Source of the DNA: Stieleria varia
Lineage (GTDB): Bacteria > Planctomycetota > Planctomycetia > Pirellulales > Pirellulaceae
Assembly (NCBI RefSeq): GCF_038443385.1
Contig: NZ_CP151726.1
Coordinates: 1,488,001-1,552,000 of the forward strand
Direction of reading: 5' to 3'
Length of the DNA: 64,000 nt
Below are positions 52,505-61,397 of the stretch, piece after piece. The notes beneath the pieces are model-generated. The model did no database searches, was not told where the DNA came from, and saw nothing but the letters and a program-made list of their open reading frames with translations. How positions within the stretch are numbered: the stretch's first letter is position 1; each line of letters begins with the position of its first letter. The position numbers and the translations under genes were made by a program.

Positions 52505-54289
52505 ATGACCGACTCCGCTTCCGACGATCCCGTATCAACGCCGTCATCCCACACAGGCCCTGACGGTCGCTCGCGATCCATGTTCGCGACGGCGGTGCGT
52601 TGGGGATGGTTCGGGTTTCTAGTGCTTGGTGTTTTCGGCTACATGGCATCGGGGCTGTCCACGACGGACTCACCGACCGAAGACTTCGGATTGGATCGGT
52701 CCACAGACTCATCCACTCCACTGTTGGACTCTGACGCCAGCGTTCAGTCCGTCGCCCTGGAACTGCGAACATGGCGCGATGCGATGGCCCAGCGAGTGGA
52801 CCGCGTCAATACGGTTCGCAACAGAGAACTGGATCGATTGGGGCAGCAGTCGGCTGACCCGGCGGACTGGATGACAGTCTGTCGCCGTCTCTCATTGGCC
52901 TTGGTCGGCAGCGGGATGTCGCTGGAGGACATTCGAACGCTGCAGCAGTTGCCAGAGGATGTTCGAGAAGCAGCCTATGTGCAACGACTGTTGGACGACA
53001 AACGATTCCACGACTACTGGGCGGAACGCTGGACAAGATCACTCGTTGGCACGGAGAACGGGCCCTTTGTTGTTTTTCGACGCCGGCGTTTCCGCTACTG
53101 GTTGGCAGAACAGATTGCGGCGAACGAACCGTATGACAAGATCGTCAGTGACTTGATCACCGCGGAAGGCCTTTGGACCGACCAACCACAGGTCAATTTT
53201 CTGACCGTTACCTTCGACAGCAACGATGGGCAACCTGACCCGATTCGTTTGGCAGCTCGCACCTCACGCGCTTTCTTGGGCCTGCGAATTGATTGCCTGC
53301 AGTGCCACGACGACTTTCTCGGCAATGTCAGCTTGGGCGACATCCAATCACCACGTGCCGGCGCGCAAAGTGACTTTCACCAACTGGCTGCTTTCTTTAG
53401 CAGCGCCAAGAACAGCGGCTTGCAAGGTGTCCGGACGGGTGACGCGGAATATCAATATCAATACCTCAATGCGACCGAAGAGGTTGCCGTTGAGCCTGCG
53501 GTGCCCTATTCGCCCGAACTGATGCCTGCAGATGGCGACGTGCGGGAACAGTTGGCGGGCTGGGTGACGCACCCGGACAACAAACCGTTTTCACGCGCCG
53601 CGGTCAGCCGCGTCTGGGCATTGATGTTTGGCAGGGCGGCGTCCGGCGCAATCGATGACTTGCCATTGGATGCTGATTTGCCGCCGATGTTGGAGCAGCT
53701 CGCTGATGACTTCAGCAAAGACTTTGACCTTCGTCGATTGATCCGCACCATCGCCGCATCAGACGCTTTCCGCGCCGACAGCCGCGCATCATTTGTGATC
53801 ACCCAAGCGCACGAGGACTCCACGGCGGCGTTTCCATTGGTACGCCTGCGGCCCGAACAAGTGGCCGGATCGATCATTCAAAGCTCTCGGATCAAGTCCG
53901 TCGATCGCGACTCATCGTTCTTCGTCCAGCTACAAAAGTTCGGCAGCACCAACGACTTCTTGGAACGCTACGGCGACATGGGCGAAGACGAGTTCAAGGG
54001 CGGCAGCATCACGATCACGCAACGTCTGACCATGATCAATGGAAACATGCTGCGTGAAAGTATCGGCTCCAATCCGATCATGAACGCTTCGGCGCACATC
54101 GACATGTTCTCTGCGGATGATGAGACCGCCGTGGACAATGTATACCTTTGTGTGTTGAATCGGCATCCGACCGGCCAGGAGCGAGAGCACTTCGCCGGAC
54201 GGCTTGCCAGTGCAGACCAACGCAGTCAGGCGATCGAGGATCTGTACTGGGTCTTGCTCAATAGCACCGAACTGGCGTGGAACCACTGA
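52505..54289 (+). CDS. Planctomycete DUF1549/DUF1553-like protein with a CxxCH site
   Basis: 594 residues. A single membrane or signal helix lies near 25-45 (FGFLVLGVFGYMASGL). The DUF1549-like part (about 115-330) has LALVGSGMSLEDIRTLQQLP, FHDYWAERWTRSL and the CLQCHDD site, which could bind haem c. The DUF1553-like part (about 360-590) has EQLAGWVTHPDNKPFSRAAVSRVWALMFG, FSKDFDLRRLIRTI and NRHPTGQERE. Compared with large family members it is short and lacks an N-terminal PSCyt1 domain. The DUF1501 gene follows 43 bases later, the standard pair. Confidence 0.9.
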   Translation: MTDSASDDPVSTPSSHTGPDGRSRSMFATAVRWGWFGFLVLGVFGYMASGLSTTDSPTEDFGLDRSTDSSTPLLDSDASVQSVALELRTWRDAMAQRVDRVNTVRNRELDRLGQQSADPADWMTVCRRLSLALVGSGMSLEDIRTLQQLPEDVREAAYVQRLLDDKRFHDYWAERWTRSLVGTENGPFVVFRRRRFRYWLAEQIAANEPYDKIVSDLITAEGLWTDQPQVNFLTVTFDSNDGQPDPIRLAARTSRAFLGLRIDCLQCHDDFLGNVSLGDIQSPRAGAQSDFHQLAAFFSSAKNSGLQGVRTGDAEYQYQYLNATEEVAVEPAVPYSPELMPADGDVREQLAGWVTHPDNKPFSRAAVSRVWALMFGRAASGAIDDLPLDADLPPMLEQLADDFSKDFDLRRLIRTIAASDAFRADSRASFVITQAHEDSTAAFPLVRLRPEQVAGSIIQSSRIKSVDRDSSFFVQLQKFGSTNDFLERYGDMGEDEFKGGSITITQRLTMINGNMLRESIGSNPIMNASAHIDMFSADDETAVDNVYLCVLNRHPTGQEREHFAGRLASADQRSQAIEDLYWVLLNSTELAWNH

Positions 54290-54332
54290 CGCCGTAGTCC
54301 TCTCGTCGTCAAACCACTTGGGATCTCCAACG

Positions 54333-55661
54333 ATGACCACTTCAAACGACCGTTTCGAACAATCGCGTTTGCTCTGCAACGCATCGGCACACCTGTCGCG
54401 TCGAACGCTGCTGGGTGCAGGCGGAGGTTCCCTGATGATGTCGATACTGGCGTCTCGATTGGCTCGCGCCGACGAACGTGGCGAGACGGATCCTGCCAAA
54501 CCAAAGAGCGTGATCCTGGTCTGGCTCGAAGGCGGCCCCAGTCAACTGGAGACGTTCGACCCGCATGCGGGAACCAAGATCGGTGGCGAAGTCACAGCGA
54601 TTGAGACATCGGTCAAGGGGCTGCAAATTGCGGACACGCTACCCCATGTCGCCCAGTACATGCACTTGGGTTCTCTCGTTCGCAGCGTCACTGGTAAAGA
54701 AGGCGACCATGAGCGCGCAATCTACAATGTGCGAACAGGGTTTCGTCCCGATCCGACGTTGATCCATCCAGGGATCGGTGCGGCGCTGTGTCAAGCAACC
54801 AGTGACGGGCTGGATATTCCTCGCCACGTCTCAATCTTTCCCGGCCAATTCGCGTCGCGCGGTGGATTTCTGGGGGCGGCGTACGATCCCTTCAAAATCA
54901 ATGATCCCGGTGGCTCGGTTCCTGATGTTCGTTCGTACTTGGAGCCCGATCGTTTTGATCGTCGGATCGAAGACATCGCCCTGGTGGAGAAACAATTCGC
55001 CGCAGGTCGGCTCAGAGACCTGGATCGATCGCGAACGCTGCATCAAACGGCCACGACGGCGGCTCTGAAAATGATGTCGAGCGATCAATTGGATGCCTTT
55101 GACGTGACCAATGAATCGGCCACCGTCCAAGAATCCTTTGGCGACACACCCTTTGGACGCGGTTGCTTGGCCGCCGCGCGGTTGATCGAAGTCGGCGTGC
55201 GTTGTGTGGAAGTCACACTGACGGGTTGGGATTCGCATGTTGCAAATCATTCGTTGCAGTCCTCCAGTTGCAAAGTGCTGGATGTGGCGTTGGCCTCGTT
55301 GCTTGCCCGCTTGCAAGAACGTGACATGCTGGATCACACGCTGGTCGTGTGCGGAGGCGAGTTTGGCAGGACACCCAAGATCAATGCGGCAGAGGGTCGT
55401 GACCATTGGCCTCACGGTTTTTCAACTTTTCTGGCCGGATGCGGCATTCGTCAAGGGCACGTCCACGGTGCCACCGCGTCGGACCCCGACTTGGAATCCG
55501 ATCGTCCGCTGGACAACGTTGCCGAGCCGGTCACCGTCGGTGATCTACACGCGACCATTCTGAAATCCGTCGGTGTCCCCTTCGACGAAGAACTCGACAC
55601 GCCGATCGGCCGCCCGATGAAACGCAGCGACGGCCAGCCCATCCAAGCGATCCTGGCCTAG
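54333..55661 (+). CDS. DUF1501 protein with Tat signal
   Basis: 442 residues from the ATG at 54333; the upstream in-frame frame overlaps the previous gene and has no signal. A twin-arginine signal is seen (HLSRRTLLGAGGGSLMM). The family fold is alkaline-phosphatase/sulfatase-like: VWLEGGPSQLETFDPH, YNVRTGFRPDPTLIHPGIGA, GWDSHV, VVCGGEFGRTPKINAAEGRDHWPHGF. It pairs with the DUF1549/DUF1553-like protein in most planctomycetes; the biochemical role is unproven. Export as a folded protein is implied by the Tat signal. Confidence 0.92.
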   Translation: MTTSNDRFEQSRLLCNASAHLSRRTLLGAGGGSLMMSILASRLARADERGETDPAKPKSVILVWLEGGPSQLETFDPHAGTKIGGEVTAIETSVKGLQIADTLPHVAQYMHLGSLVRSVTGKEGDHERAIYNVRTGFRPDPTLIHPGIGAALCQATSDGLDIPRHVSIFPGQFASRGGFLGAAYDPFKINDPGGSVPDVRSYLEPDRFDRRIEDIALVEKQFAAGRLRDLDRSRTLHQTATTAALKMMSSDQLDAFDVTNESATVQESFGDTPFGRGCLAAARLIEVGVRCVEVTLTGWDSHVANHSLQSSSCKVLDVALASLLARLQERDMLDHTLVVCGGEFGRTPKINAAEGRDHWPHGFSTFLAGCGIRQGHVHGATASDPDLESDRPLDNVAEPVTVGDLHATILKSVGVPFDEELDTPIGRPMKRSDGQPIQAILA

Positions 55662-55748
55662 CAGCCACTGGACGCCAACGCTGGTGCACCGGCTTCAGCC
55701 GGAATACGGCAGGGACGCACAGAACGTGTCAAGTTGATGGGTGGCACC

Positions 55749-55790
55749 ACTCTGGGCCCATCACTCTGGGCCCATCACTCTGGGCCCACC
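55749..55790. repeat. Three tandem 14-bp units
   Basis: ACTCTGGGCCCATC twice and ACTCTGGGCCCACC once, about 90 bases after the DUF1501 stop. Each unit has a GGGCCC palindrome. Confidence 0.85.
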
Positions 55791-55868
55791 ACTCGGCCTC
55801 GACTCCTTCCGTCGAGCTTGTCTCGGCGGAGGAAACAACTGACGGCTACTTGCGCACGCCAGTAATTT

Positions 55869-55913
55869 CCCCACCTCCCGCGAATCGCCGAAGGCGATTC
55901 GCGGGAGGTGGGG
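55869..55913. repeat. Perfect 21-bp inverted repeat with 3-base loop
   Basis: The arms CCCCACCTCCCGCGAATCGC(C) and their exact complement surround GAA. It lies between the convergent DUF1501 gene and the propeller/multi-TM gene. It could be a bidirectional transcription end or a REP unit. The rest of the 430-base gap has no gene that I can support. Confidence 0.85.
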
Positions 55914-56095
55914 AGGTGAATGAACTTATGTCGACGGTAGCTACCCGTTGTTGCTCCGAACCGGGGCAAGCCCGGCGGAAGCAAGGAAGGAATCTTGCGC
56001 AAACCGAGAATGCCACAATCCCAATTTTTCAACACCCCAGCCTAACGCCCCAAAATTCATGCTGCTCTCGCATCCGCGACTAGAGATCCGGCAGG

Positions 56096-58096
56096 TCATG
56101 CAGAGCATGACCTACGATTGCTCAAACGCACTCGGTATCCGTTGATCCGCAACATCACGGCAACCAATCCGACGATGATCAAACCAATGCCGAATCCCCA
56201 CCAGAGTTCTTGGTTCTGGGCAAGATCGGATTCAAACCACGTCAGCGAGCGACCGACCAATACGATCAACAAAACGCTGCCGATGCACAGTCGGATCCAT
56301 GTGGCCGCCGCGCCCGCTGCAGTCCATGCGATGATTACCCCGAGCAACGTCATCGGTAACGCACGGCTCAATGCCAGTCGCGTGGACTCCATGTTCGTGA
56401 ACAACGTCACATGCCGAGCGAACAACAACACGATCGCTGCGGCCAGTGTCCACAAGGCCAAGTCGCCGATCCGCAACGAGTCGCTGGAGCGTCGGATCAC
56501 GCGGACGCGATCGTCGGAGAGATGAACCATTCTGATACGCAGCAATCGTAGCGTGACGAAGCAGAGCAGCGGGACAAACAAGACGGACAGGATTTGTGAT
56601 GTCTGCGGCAAAGCATGTTTGTCAAGTTTTTGGTTGAACAGGGCAACGATGCTGAGCAATATGGCGACACCAAGCAACACCAACGTGACGCGAGTTGGCC
56701 AACGCATGATAGAGAACGCGGACCAGAAAGCCGTCAGCCATGCAAGCCCGATGAGCAAACCGTTCATGCTCAAACGACTGGGAAAATCAAAGAATCTTGG
56801 TTCTGGACCCCAGTGGTAACGAAGCGCGAGCGGAATGATCACGAGTGATGCCAACAAGCAAGCCATCGCCAGTGGTTGCATCGACCGACTCTTTCTCTGA
56901 GACCAGATCGTCACCATGCTCCAGAATGTGATTGCAATCAAGATCCATGCGATGGCTTCGATCACACGCCGACGCAAACTGTCGTGATAAACCAATCGAG
57001 AGCCACCGTCGGGTCGAGTCGCTTCGATCTTGTTGGCCCGCGTACAGAAAAACATTTCGCCGCTCTGGGTTCGATAGCAGGTCAGTATCGGATCTCTTGC
57101 GAAACGAAACTGGTGTTTCGTCATCCCAGAGGGAACGTCGATGACACTCATCGTCAACTTTGGATCTTTGCCACGGGTGCTCGATGTGCTGACCAGTTGG
57201 TCGGCGCCCGCCCATTGGGGACGCACAGTCAGGTCTTGTGATTGCCAGGCGACGGCTCCTGTCATCGAATCGACCACTTCATAACCTCCGGTTTGCTGCA
57301 TCCCCGATGCGTCTTTGCGATTGAAGTATCGCATCGCCCATTTTAGGTCACGAGACAGACCGCCCGTGAAAACATTTAGCGCGTTGATCGGTGTTTTCAA
57401 CTCGTGCAGCGAGCCTTCGGAGACGGCGAACAGGTGTGTCTTGCGAGCAACCGGAGTGGATTCGCCGTCGCCAGAAACCGAGACGCCCGCGAGGGTTGCT
57501 TCGGATTCCAAGCTCGGAGGCGGAATGAGTTTAAAGAATCGACTGAGCGGTTCTGAGGTGCGAGCCGTCACGCTCGCTCCGTTCTCGAAGTTATGAATGA
57601 CGAAGCGCTGTTGATCGCCCGATTGTTGGGGCATCAACAGAAAGCGACTGTCTGCTGTGAAAAGCATGTCGCTGTAGTAGGTCTTTTGATGGACAGAAAA
57701 AGTGATCGGTCGTTGAAAGCGGCTCCGATACGTATCGTAGATCCACAAGCTATCTGGCTTGGCTAATGCCAGATAGCGACCGTTTGGCGACAGTTCAACA
57801 CCGAGAAAGGGACGCGGAAATTCGGTTGTCCGATGCGTGATCGTAAATCGAGTTTCGCACGAATCCGCATCAATCAACTTGACCTGAATTTCTTTCCGCT
57901 CGTCGGCCCGTCCCAAGCTGGCTTGGACCAGCAGCGTCCGCTCATCGGCCGATAACTCCAATCGCTCAATCCGCCGCTCCCGCAAATGGGCAAGTCGGGT
58001 CATTCCGATAGCAGTCGGAATCGCGAGCAGCAGCCAGCAGGTCAGGAACCAGCGATTGCTGACACCGGTCTTGGCGGGCACTTCTTCATTCGACAT
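56096..58096 (-). CDS. Membrane protein with N-terminal WD40-like region and multi-helix C-terminus
   Basis: 666 residues from the ATG at 58096 (MSNEEVPAKTG). One membrane helix lies near 20-35. A beta-propeller-like region follows (about 45-380: LELSADERTLLVQASL, VELSPNGRYLALAKPDSLWIYD, MLFTADSRFLLMPQQSG). The C-terminal about 290 residues contain eight or so membrane helices. I do not recognise a named family. The arrangement suggests an extracytoplasmic sensing or binding propeller on a membrane channel-like or anchoring unit. It is divergent from the tpx gene, about 160 bases apart. Confidence 0.78.
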   Translation of the reverse strand: MSNEEVPAKTGVSNRWFLTCWLLLAIPTAIGMTRLAHLRERRIERLELSADERTLLVQASLGRADERKEIQVKLIDADSCETRFTITHRTTEFPRPFLGVELSPNGRYLALAKPDSLWIYDTYRSRFQRPITFSVHQKTYYSDMLFTADSRFLLMPQQSGDQQRFVIHNFENGASVTARTSEPLSRFFKLIPPPSLESEATLAGVSVSGDGESTPVARKTHLFAVSEGSLHELKTPINALNVFTGGLSRDLKWAMRYFNRKDASGMQQTGGYEVVDSMTGAVAWQSQDLTVRPQWAGADQLVSTSSTRGKDPKLTMSVIDVPSGMTKHQFRFARDPILTCYRTQSGEMFFCTRANKIEATRPDGGSRLVYHDSLRRRVIEAIAWILIAITFWSMVTIWSQRKSRSMQPLAMACLLASLVIIPLALRYHWGPEPRFFDFPSRLSMNGLLIGLAWLTAFWSAFSIMRWPTRVTLVLLGVAILLSIVALFNQKLDKHALPQTSQILSVLFVPLLCFVTLRLLRIRMVHLSDDRVRVIRRSSDSLRIGDLALWTLAAAIVLLFARHVTLFTNMESTRLALSRALPMTLLGVIIAWTAAGAAATWIRLCIGSVLLIVLVGRSLTWFESDLAQNQELWWGFGIGLIIVGLVAVMLRINGYRVRLSNRRSCSA

Positions 58097-58254
58097 GCTG
58101 TTTTTGACCAACCCGGAAACTGTTCTTCTCGGTGTTTTCTGCGTTGACGCTCCGCCCCCCATTCACTTCGATGGTGGGGCATCCCATACTGGGTGGAGCT
58201 GCTGAGGCAGTGAATTCTAACCCATCAACCTACCGAGTTTTCGGAGATTCCAAG

Positions 58255-58770
58255 ATGTCACGTTCTGGCGTAATCACGTTCAAAGGCAACCCGATGACTT
58301 TGGCCGGCGACGATTTGGCGGTCGGCTCACCCGCTCCCGCGTTCACGTTGCACTACGCTGACGGCGGGCTGCAAAAGCTGACCTTGGACGATCTGAAAGG
58401 CAAACCGAGCATTCTGAGCATCGTTCCCAGCTTGGACACCCCCACCTGCGCGACGCAGACCAAGAAGTTCAACGAAGAACTGGCAGCTTTGGGTGATAAG
58501 ATCAACGCCGTCACCGTCAGCCGCGACTTGCCGTTCGCGCAAGCTCGATTCTGTGGCGCAGAAGACATCAAGATGCGTACGGCCAGCGACTATCAGACTC
58601 ACGAGTTTGGCAACGACTACGGAATGACGATCGATGAGTTGAAGCTGTTGACCCGCGCGGTCGTGATCTTGGACAGCGAAGGCACGGTGGCCTACAAAGA
58701 GATCGTAGCCGAAGTCACCCAGGAGCCGGATTACAGCGCTGCGATGGCCGCTCTGCGAATGCTGGTTTAA
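58255..58770 (+). CDS. tpx: Thiol peroxidase
   Basis: 171 residues from the ATG at 58255; an earlier frame start has no family similarity. Family motifs are PAPAFTLHYADG, the peroxidatic Cys65 in SLDTPTCATQTKKF and the resolving Cys100 in ARFCGAEDIK, in the spacing of atypical 2-Cys peroxiredoxins (Tpx). It reduces hydroperoxides with thioredoxin. It is followed by a branched inverted-repeat structure and then by trhO on the same strand. Confidence 0.95.
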   Translation: MSRSGVITFKGNPMTLAGDDLAVGSPAPAFTLHYADGGLQKLTLDDLKGKPSILSIVPSLDTPTCATQTKKFNEELAALGDKINAVTVSRDLPFAQARFCGAEDIKMRTASDYQTHEFGNDYGMTIDELKLLTRAVVILDSEGTVAYKEIVAEVTQEPDYSAAMAALRMLV

Positions 58771-58775
58771 TTTCT

Positions 58776-58839
58776 TTCACGTAGTCGCGTCTCTCCGAGA
58801 CGCGAAACTCTGAGCCTCGGAGAGGCTCAGCTACGTGAA
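58776..58839. repeat. Branched inverted repeat (outer stem with two inner hairpins)
   Basis: The outer arms TTCACGTAG (58776) and CTACGTGAA (to 58839) enclose two perfect hairpins: CGCGTCTC-TCC-GAGACGCG and CTGAGCCTC-GGA-GAGGCTCAG. As RNA or single-stranded DNA this would fold as a three-way junction of 64 bases. It starts 5 bases after the tpx stop. A transcript-end role or a mobile REP-type unit are both possible. Confidence 0.8.
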
Positions 58840-58888
58840 TTGAAAAAACTCACTACCTACCCCGAGATTGCCCTTTCTTCGAACGACC

Positions 58889-59818
58889 ATGAACGCCTCG
58901 GAAATCGAACCGCAAATTGTCGTCGCGGCTTTGTATCGATTTGTTCGCTTGCCGCAGTACGGTTCGCTACGTCAGCCGATTCAGTCTACGATGAATCGGC
59001 TGCACGTTCGCGGCACGTTGTTGCTGGCTGCCGAAGGCATCAACGGAACGGTTGCCGGTTCACGCGAAGGCATTGACGGGTTGCTCGCTTACTTGAGAGC
59101 GATCCCCGAATTTGCGGCCACGGATGTCAAGGAATCGCACTGCAGTGAAATGCCGTTCAAGCGGTCGCGTGTACGTCTGAAAAAAGAGATCGTCACATTG
59201 GGTGTCGAAGGCATCGATCCAAATGAAACCGTCGGCACGTACGTCGATCCCGCTCAATGGAATGAGCTGATTTCGGATCCCAATGTGACATTGGTCGATA
59301 CGCGTAACGACTACGAAGTCGCGATCGGCACGTTTCCCGGGGCGGTCAATCCGGAGACCGAAACGTTTCGTGAGTTTCCCGAGTTTGTCGATCGCAATCT
59401 CGATCCTGAGCGTCACCCCAAGATCGCCATGTTTTGTACCGGCGGAATCCGATGCGAAAAGTCCACCGCCTTGCTGAAGAAAAAGGGGTTCAAGGAGGTT
59501 TATCATCTACGCGGCGGCATCCTGAAGTATTTGGAGGAGATTCCGGCAGAAGAATCGAAATGGCAGGGCGAGTGTTTCGTCTTTGACCAGCGAGTCTCTG
59601 TTGGCCAAGGTTTGGCAGTCGGACCACACACCATGTGCTATGCCTGTGGCTGGCCGCTGACACCGGCCGACCGAGAGCATCCCGACTTCATTCGCGGTGT
59701 CCAGTGCGGTCGCTGTGCTGCCGAGTTGACCGAGGAGCAAAGGGCCCGATTCGCAGAACGGCAACATCAATTGGATCTGCAAGAAGCTCGATCGACTGCT
59801 CCGAAGGCGACAACGTAG
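58889..59818 (+). CDS. trhO: Rhodanese-like tRNA uridine hydroxylase, TrhO/YceA family
   Basis: 309 residues from the ATG at 58889. The N-terminal ferredoxin-like domain (about 5-95) is followed by the rhodanese domain with catalytic loop [10 protein letters not shown] and then a Cys-rich tail (CYACGWPL...CGRCAAEL) that may bind zinc. Family segments [36 protein letters not shown] and [12 protein letters not shown] are present. TrhO forms 5-hydroxyuridine at the tRNA wobble position using oxygen. The last codons and the stop lie inside the first unit of the palindromic array, so the repeat supplies the C-terminal residues (PKATT). Confidence 0.94.
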   Translation: MNASEIEPQIVVAALYRFVRLPQYGSLRQPIQSTMNRLHVRGTLLLAAEGINGTVAGSREGIDGLLAYLRAIPEFAATDVKESHCSEMPFKRSRVRLKKEIVTLGVEGIDPNETVGTYVDPAQWNELISDPNVTLVDTRNDYEVAIGTFPGAVNPETETFREFPEFVDRNLDPERHPKIAMFCTGGIRCEKSTALLKKKGFKEVYHLRGGILKYLEEIPAEESKWQGECFVFDQRVSVGQGLAVGPHTMCYACGWPLTPADREHPDFIRGVQCGRCAAELTEEQRARFAERQHQLDLQEARSTAPKATT

Positions 59819-60101
59819 GGCGGGTACTGTCGCCATGCCTCGTTTAACGCCGAGCCGAAGGCGACATCGTAGGGCGTATGGACGTTGTCGCCTACATGTC
59901 TCGTTTAACGCCGAGCCGAAGGCGACATCGTAGAACGTACGGACGTTGTCGCCTGCGGCTTGGCGTTAAACGATGGGCCGAAGGCGACATTGTAAGACGT
60001 ATGGACGTTGTCGCCTGCATGTCTCGTTTAACGCCGAGCCGAAGGCGACATTGTAGAACGTACGGACGTTGTCGCCTGCGGCTTGGCGTTAAACGATGGT
60101 C
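59798..60101. repeat. Array of about five 61-bp palindromic units (left of the RAYT gene)
   Basis: The unit resembles GCCGAGCCGAAGGCGACATC-GTAGAACGTATGGACGT-TGTCGCCT-GCATGTCTCGTTTAAC or ends instead in GCGGCTTGGCGTTAAAC. Each has CCGAAGGCGACA facing TGTCGCCT(T/G)CGG, so it folds as a hairpin. The units alternate between the two end types. The array begins within the trhO stop region and ends just before the transposase stop. Confidence 0.9.
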
Positions 60102-60106
60102 TTGAT

Positions 60107-60733
60107 CTAATGATAGGTCGTCCAGCTACTCTTGGGGATGCCGGCAAAGGGCGTGACGAAGGACCAACTCTGCCTTGGTTTACCTTCCTTGACCGGATTG
60201 TCGAGTACATAGCCAATCGCTTCTTCGATGGCATTCTCTGAATCCAGATAAACTTTCCACAAGTTTGAAGCCCACATTTGCGGAGGCCGCTTGTCCTTGC
60301 TCGCGTAGGCTTGCATCGGATGTCGAGCATCCTCGATGATTCTCCGGGTCGCTGATCCTTTCAGTAGATTCACCATTTGCTCAACCTTGAACGTATGGCG
60401 CGCAATCACCAAGTGCGTGTGCTCGGGCAAGATCGCGCACGCCCAAAGCGTGTAGTTGTTTTTTGCGCAATGCCGGCCGAATCCTTTTGCAATGCTCAGG
60501 GCCTGCAGACCCGTGAGCGAAACCGTCGGATATCTCAAGCTCGCTTTCGCAGCATCCCGAGCAGCGATTTCGTCAGAACTTAAGTCGATGAGATCCCGTC
60601 GCATTGTCGTCTTCGTGGATTTGCCGAAGCGAACCAGTTCCCATTTCCGAACGAAGTCGCTCCAGGAACCCCGCGGGTCATTGGGTAGCCAAAACCCATA
60701 CATCGGCATGACCACATGATAAGCATGAATCAT
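60107..60733 (-). CDS. REP-associated tyrosine transposase (Y1, RAYT type)
   Basis: 208 residues from the ATG at 60733 (MIHAYHVVMPMYGFWLPNDP). The metal-binding HxH is in ACAILPEHTHLVIAR, and the nucleophile Tyr is in AIGYVLDNPVKEGKPRQ, the usual RAYT arrangement. A WGRGSW-like PRGSWSDF and an N-terminal beta strand fit the Y1 fold. RAYTs handle single-stranded REP hairpins. This gene sits exactly between two arrays of 61-bp palindromes, so the arrays are its probable substrates. Both key residues are intact, so activity is plausible. Confidence 0.93.
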   Translation of the reverse strand: MIHAYHVVMPMYGFWLPNDPRGSWSDFVRKWELVRFGKSTKTTMRRDLIDLSSDEIAARDAAKASLRYPTVSLTGLQALSIAKGFGRHCAKNNYTLWACAILPEHTHLVIARHTFKVEQMVNLLKGSATRRIIEDARHPMQAYASKDKRPPQMWASNLWKVYLDSENAIEEAIGYVLDNPVKEGKPRQSWSFVTPFAGIPKSSWTTYH

Positions 60734-60837
60734 CGAAGCCCCCTTCGTTGATGACAAGTCACGTACGATTGCGTTTGGTTTTAAAAAAATACACGATCGA
60801 CGCCGAAGCAACCACTGTGCAAAGATTCAGCACTTCG

Positions 60838-61395
60838 AATAGGGACGAGCCGCAGGCGGCACCGTAGTGGGGACGTTGTCGCCCGCATGCCTCGTTTAAC
60901 GCCGAGCCGAAGGCGACATTGTAAGACGTGGGGACGTTGTCGCCTGCATGCCTTGTTTAACGCCGAGCCGAAGGCGACATCGTAAGACGTATGGACGTTG
61001 TCGCCTGCATGCCTTGTTTAACGCCGAGCCGAAGGCGACATCGTAGAACGTATGGACGTTGTCGCCTTCGGCTTGGCGTTAAACGATGAGCCGAAGGCGA
61101 CATTGTAAGACGTATGGGCGTTGTCGCCTGCGGCTTGGCGTTAAACGATGAGCCGAAGGCGACATTGTAGAACGTGGGGGCGTTGTCGCCTTCGGCTTGG
61201 CGTTAAGCGATGAGCCGAAGGCGACATTGTAAGACGTATGGGCGTTGTCGCCTGCGGCTTGGCGTTAAACGATGAGCCGAAGGCGACATTGTAGAACGTA
61301 TGGACGTTGTCGCCTGCGGCTTGGCGTTAACGATGAGCCGAAGGCGACATTGTAGAACGTATGGACGTTGTCGCCTGCGGCTTGGCGTGAAACGA
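60838..61395. repeat. Array of about nine 61-bp palindromic units (right of the RAYT gene)
   Basis: Same unit as in the left array. The first units end in GCATGCCTTGTTTAAC, the later ones in GCGGCTTGGCGTTAAACGAT. Variation is confined mainly to the loop (GTAAGACGTATGG, GTAGAACGTATGG, GTGGGGG). The last unit ends 3 bases before the stop of the FabZ-like gene. Confidence 0.92.
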
Positions 61396-61397
61396 TT

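Noticed and set aside
59878..60105. Frame translating the 61-bp repeats
   Set aside because: The open frame is a result of the repeat period and has no start signals; not a gene.
59798..61395. CRISPR array
   Set aside because: Units are contiguous palindromes without unique spacers, and no cas genes are near; the RAYT gene explains them.
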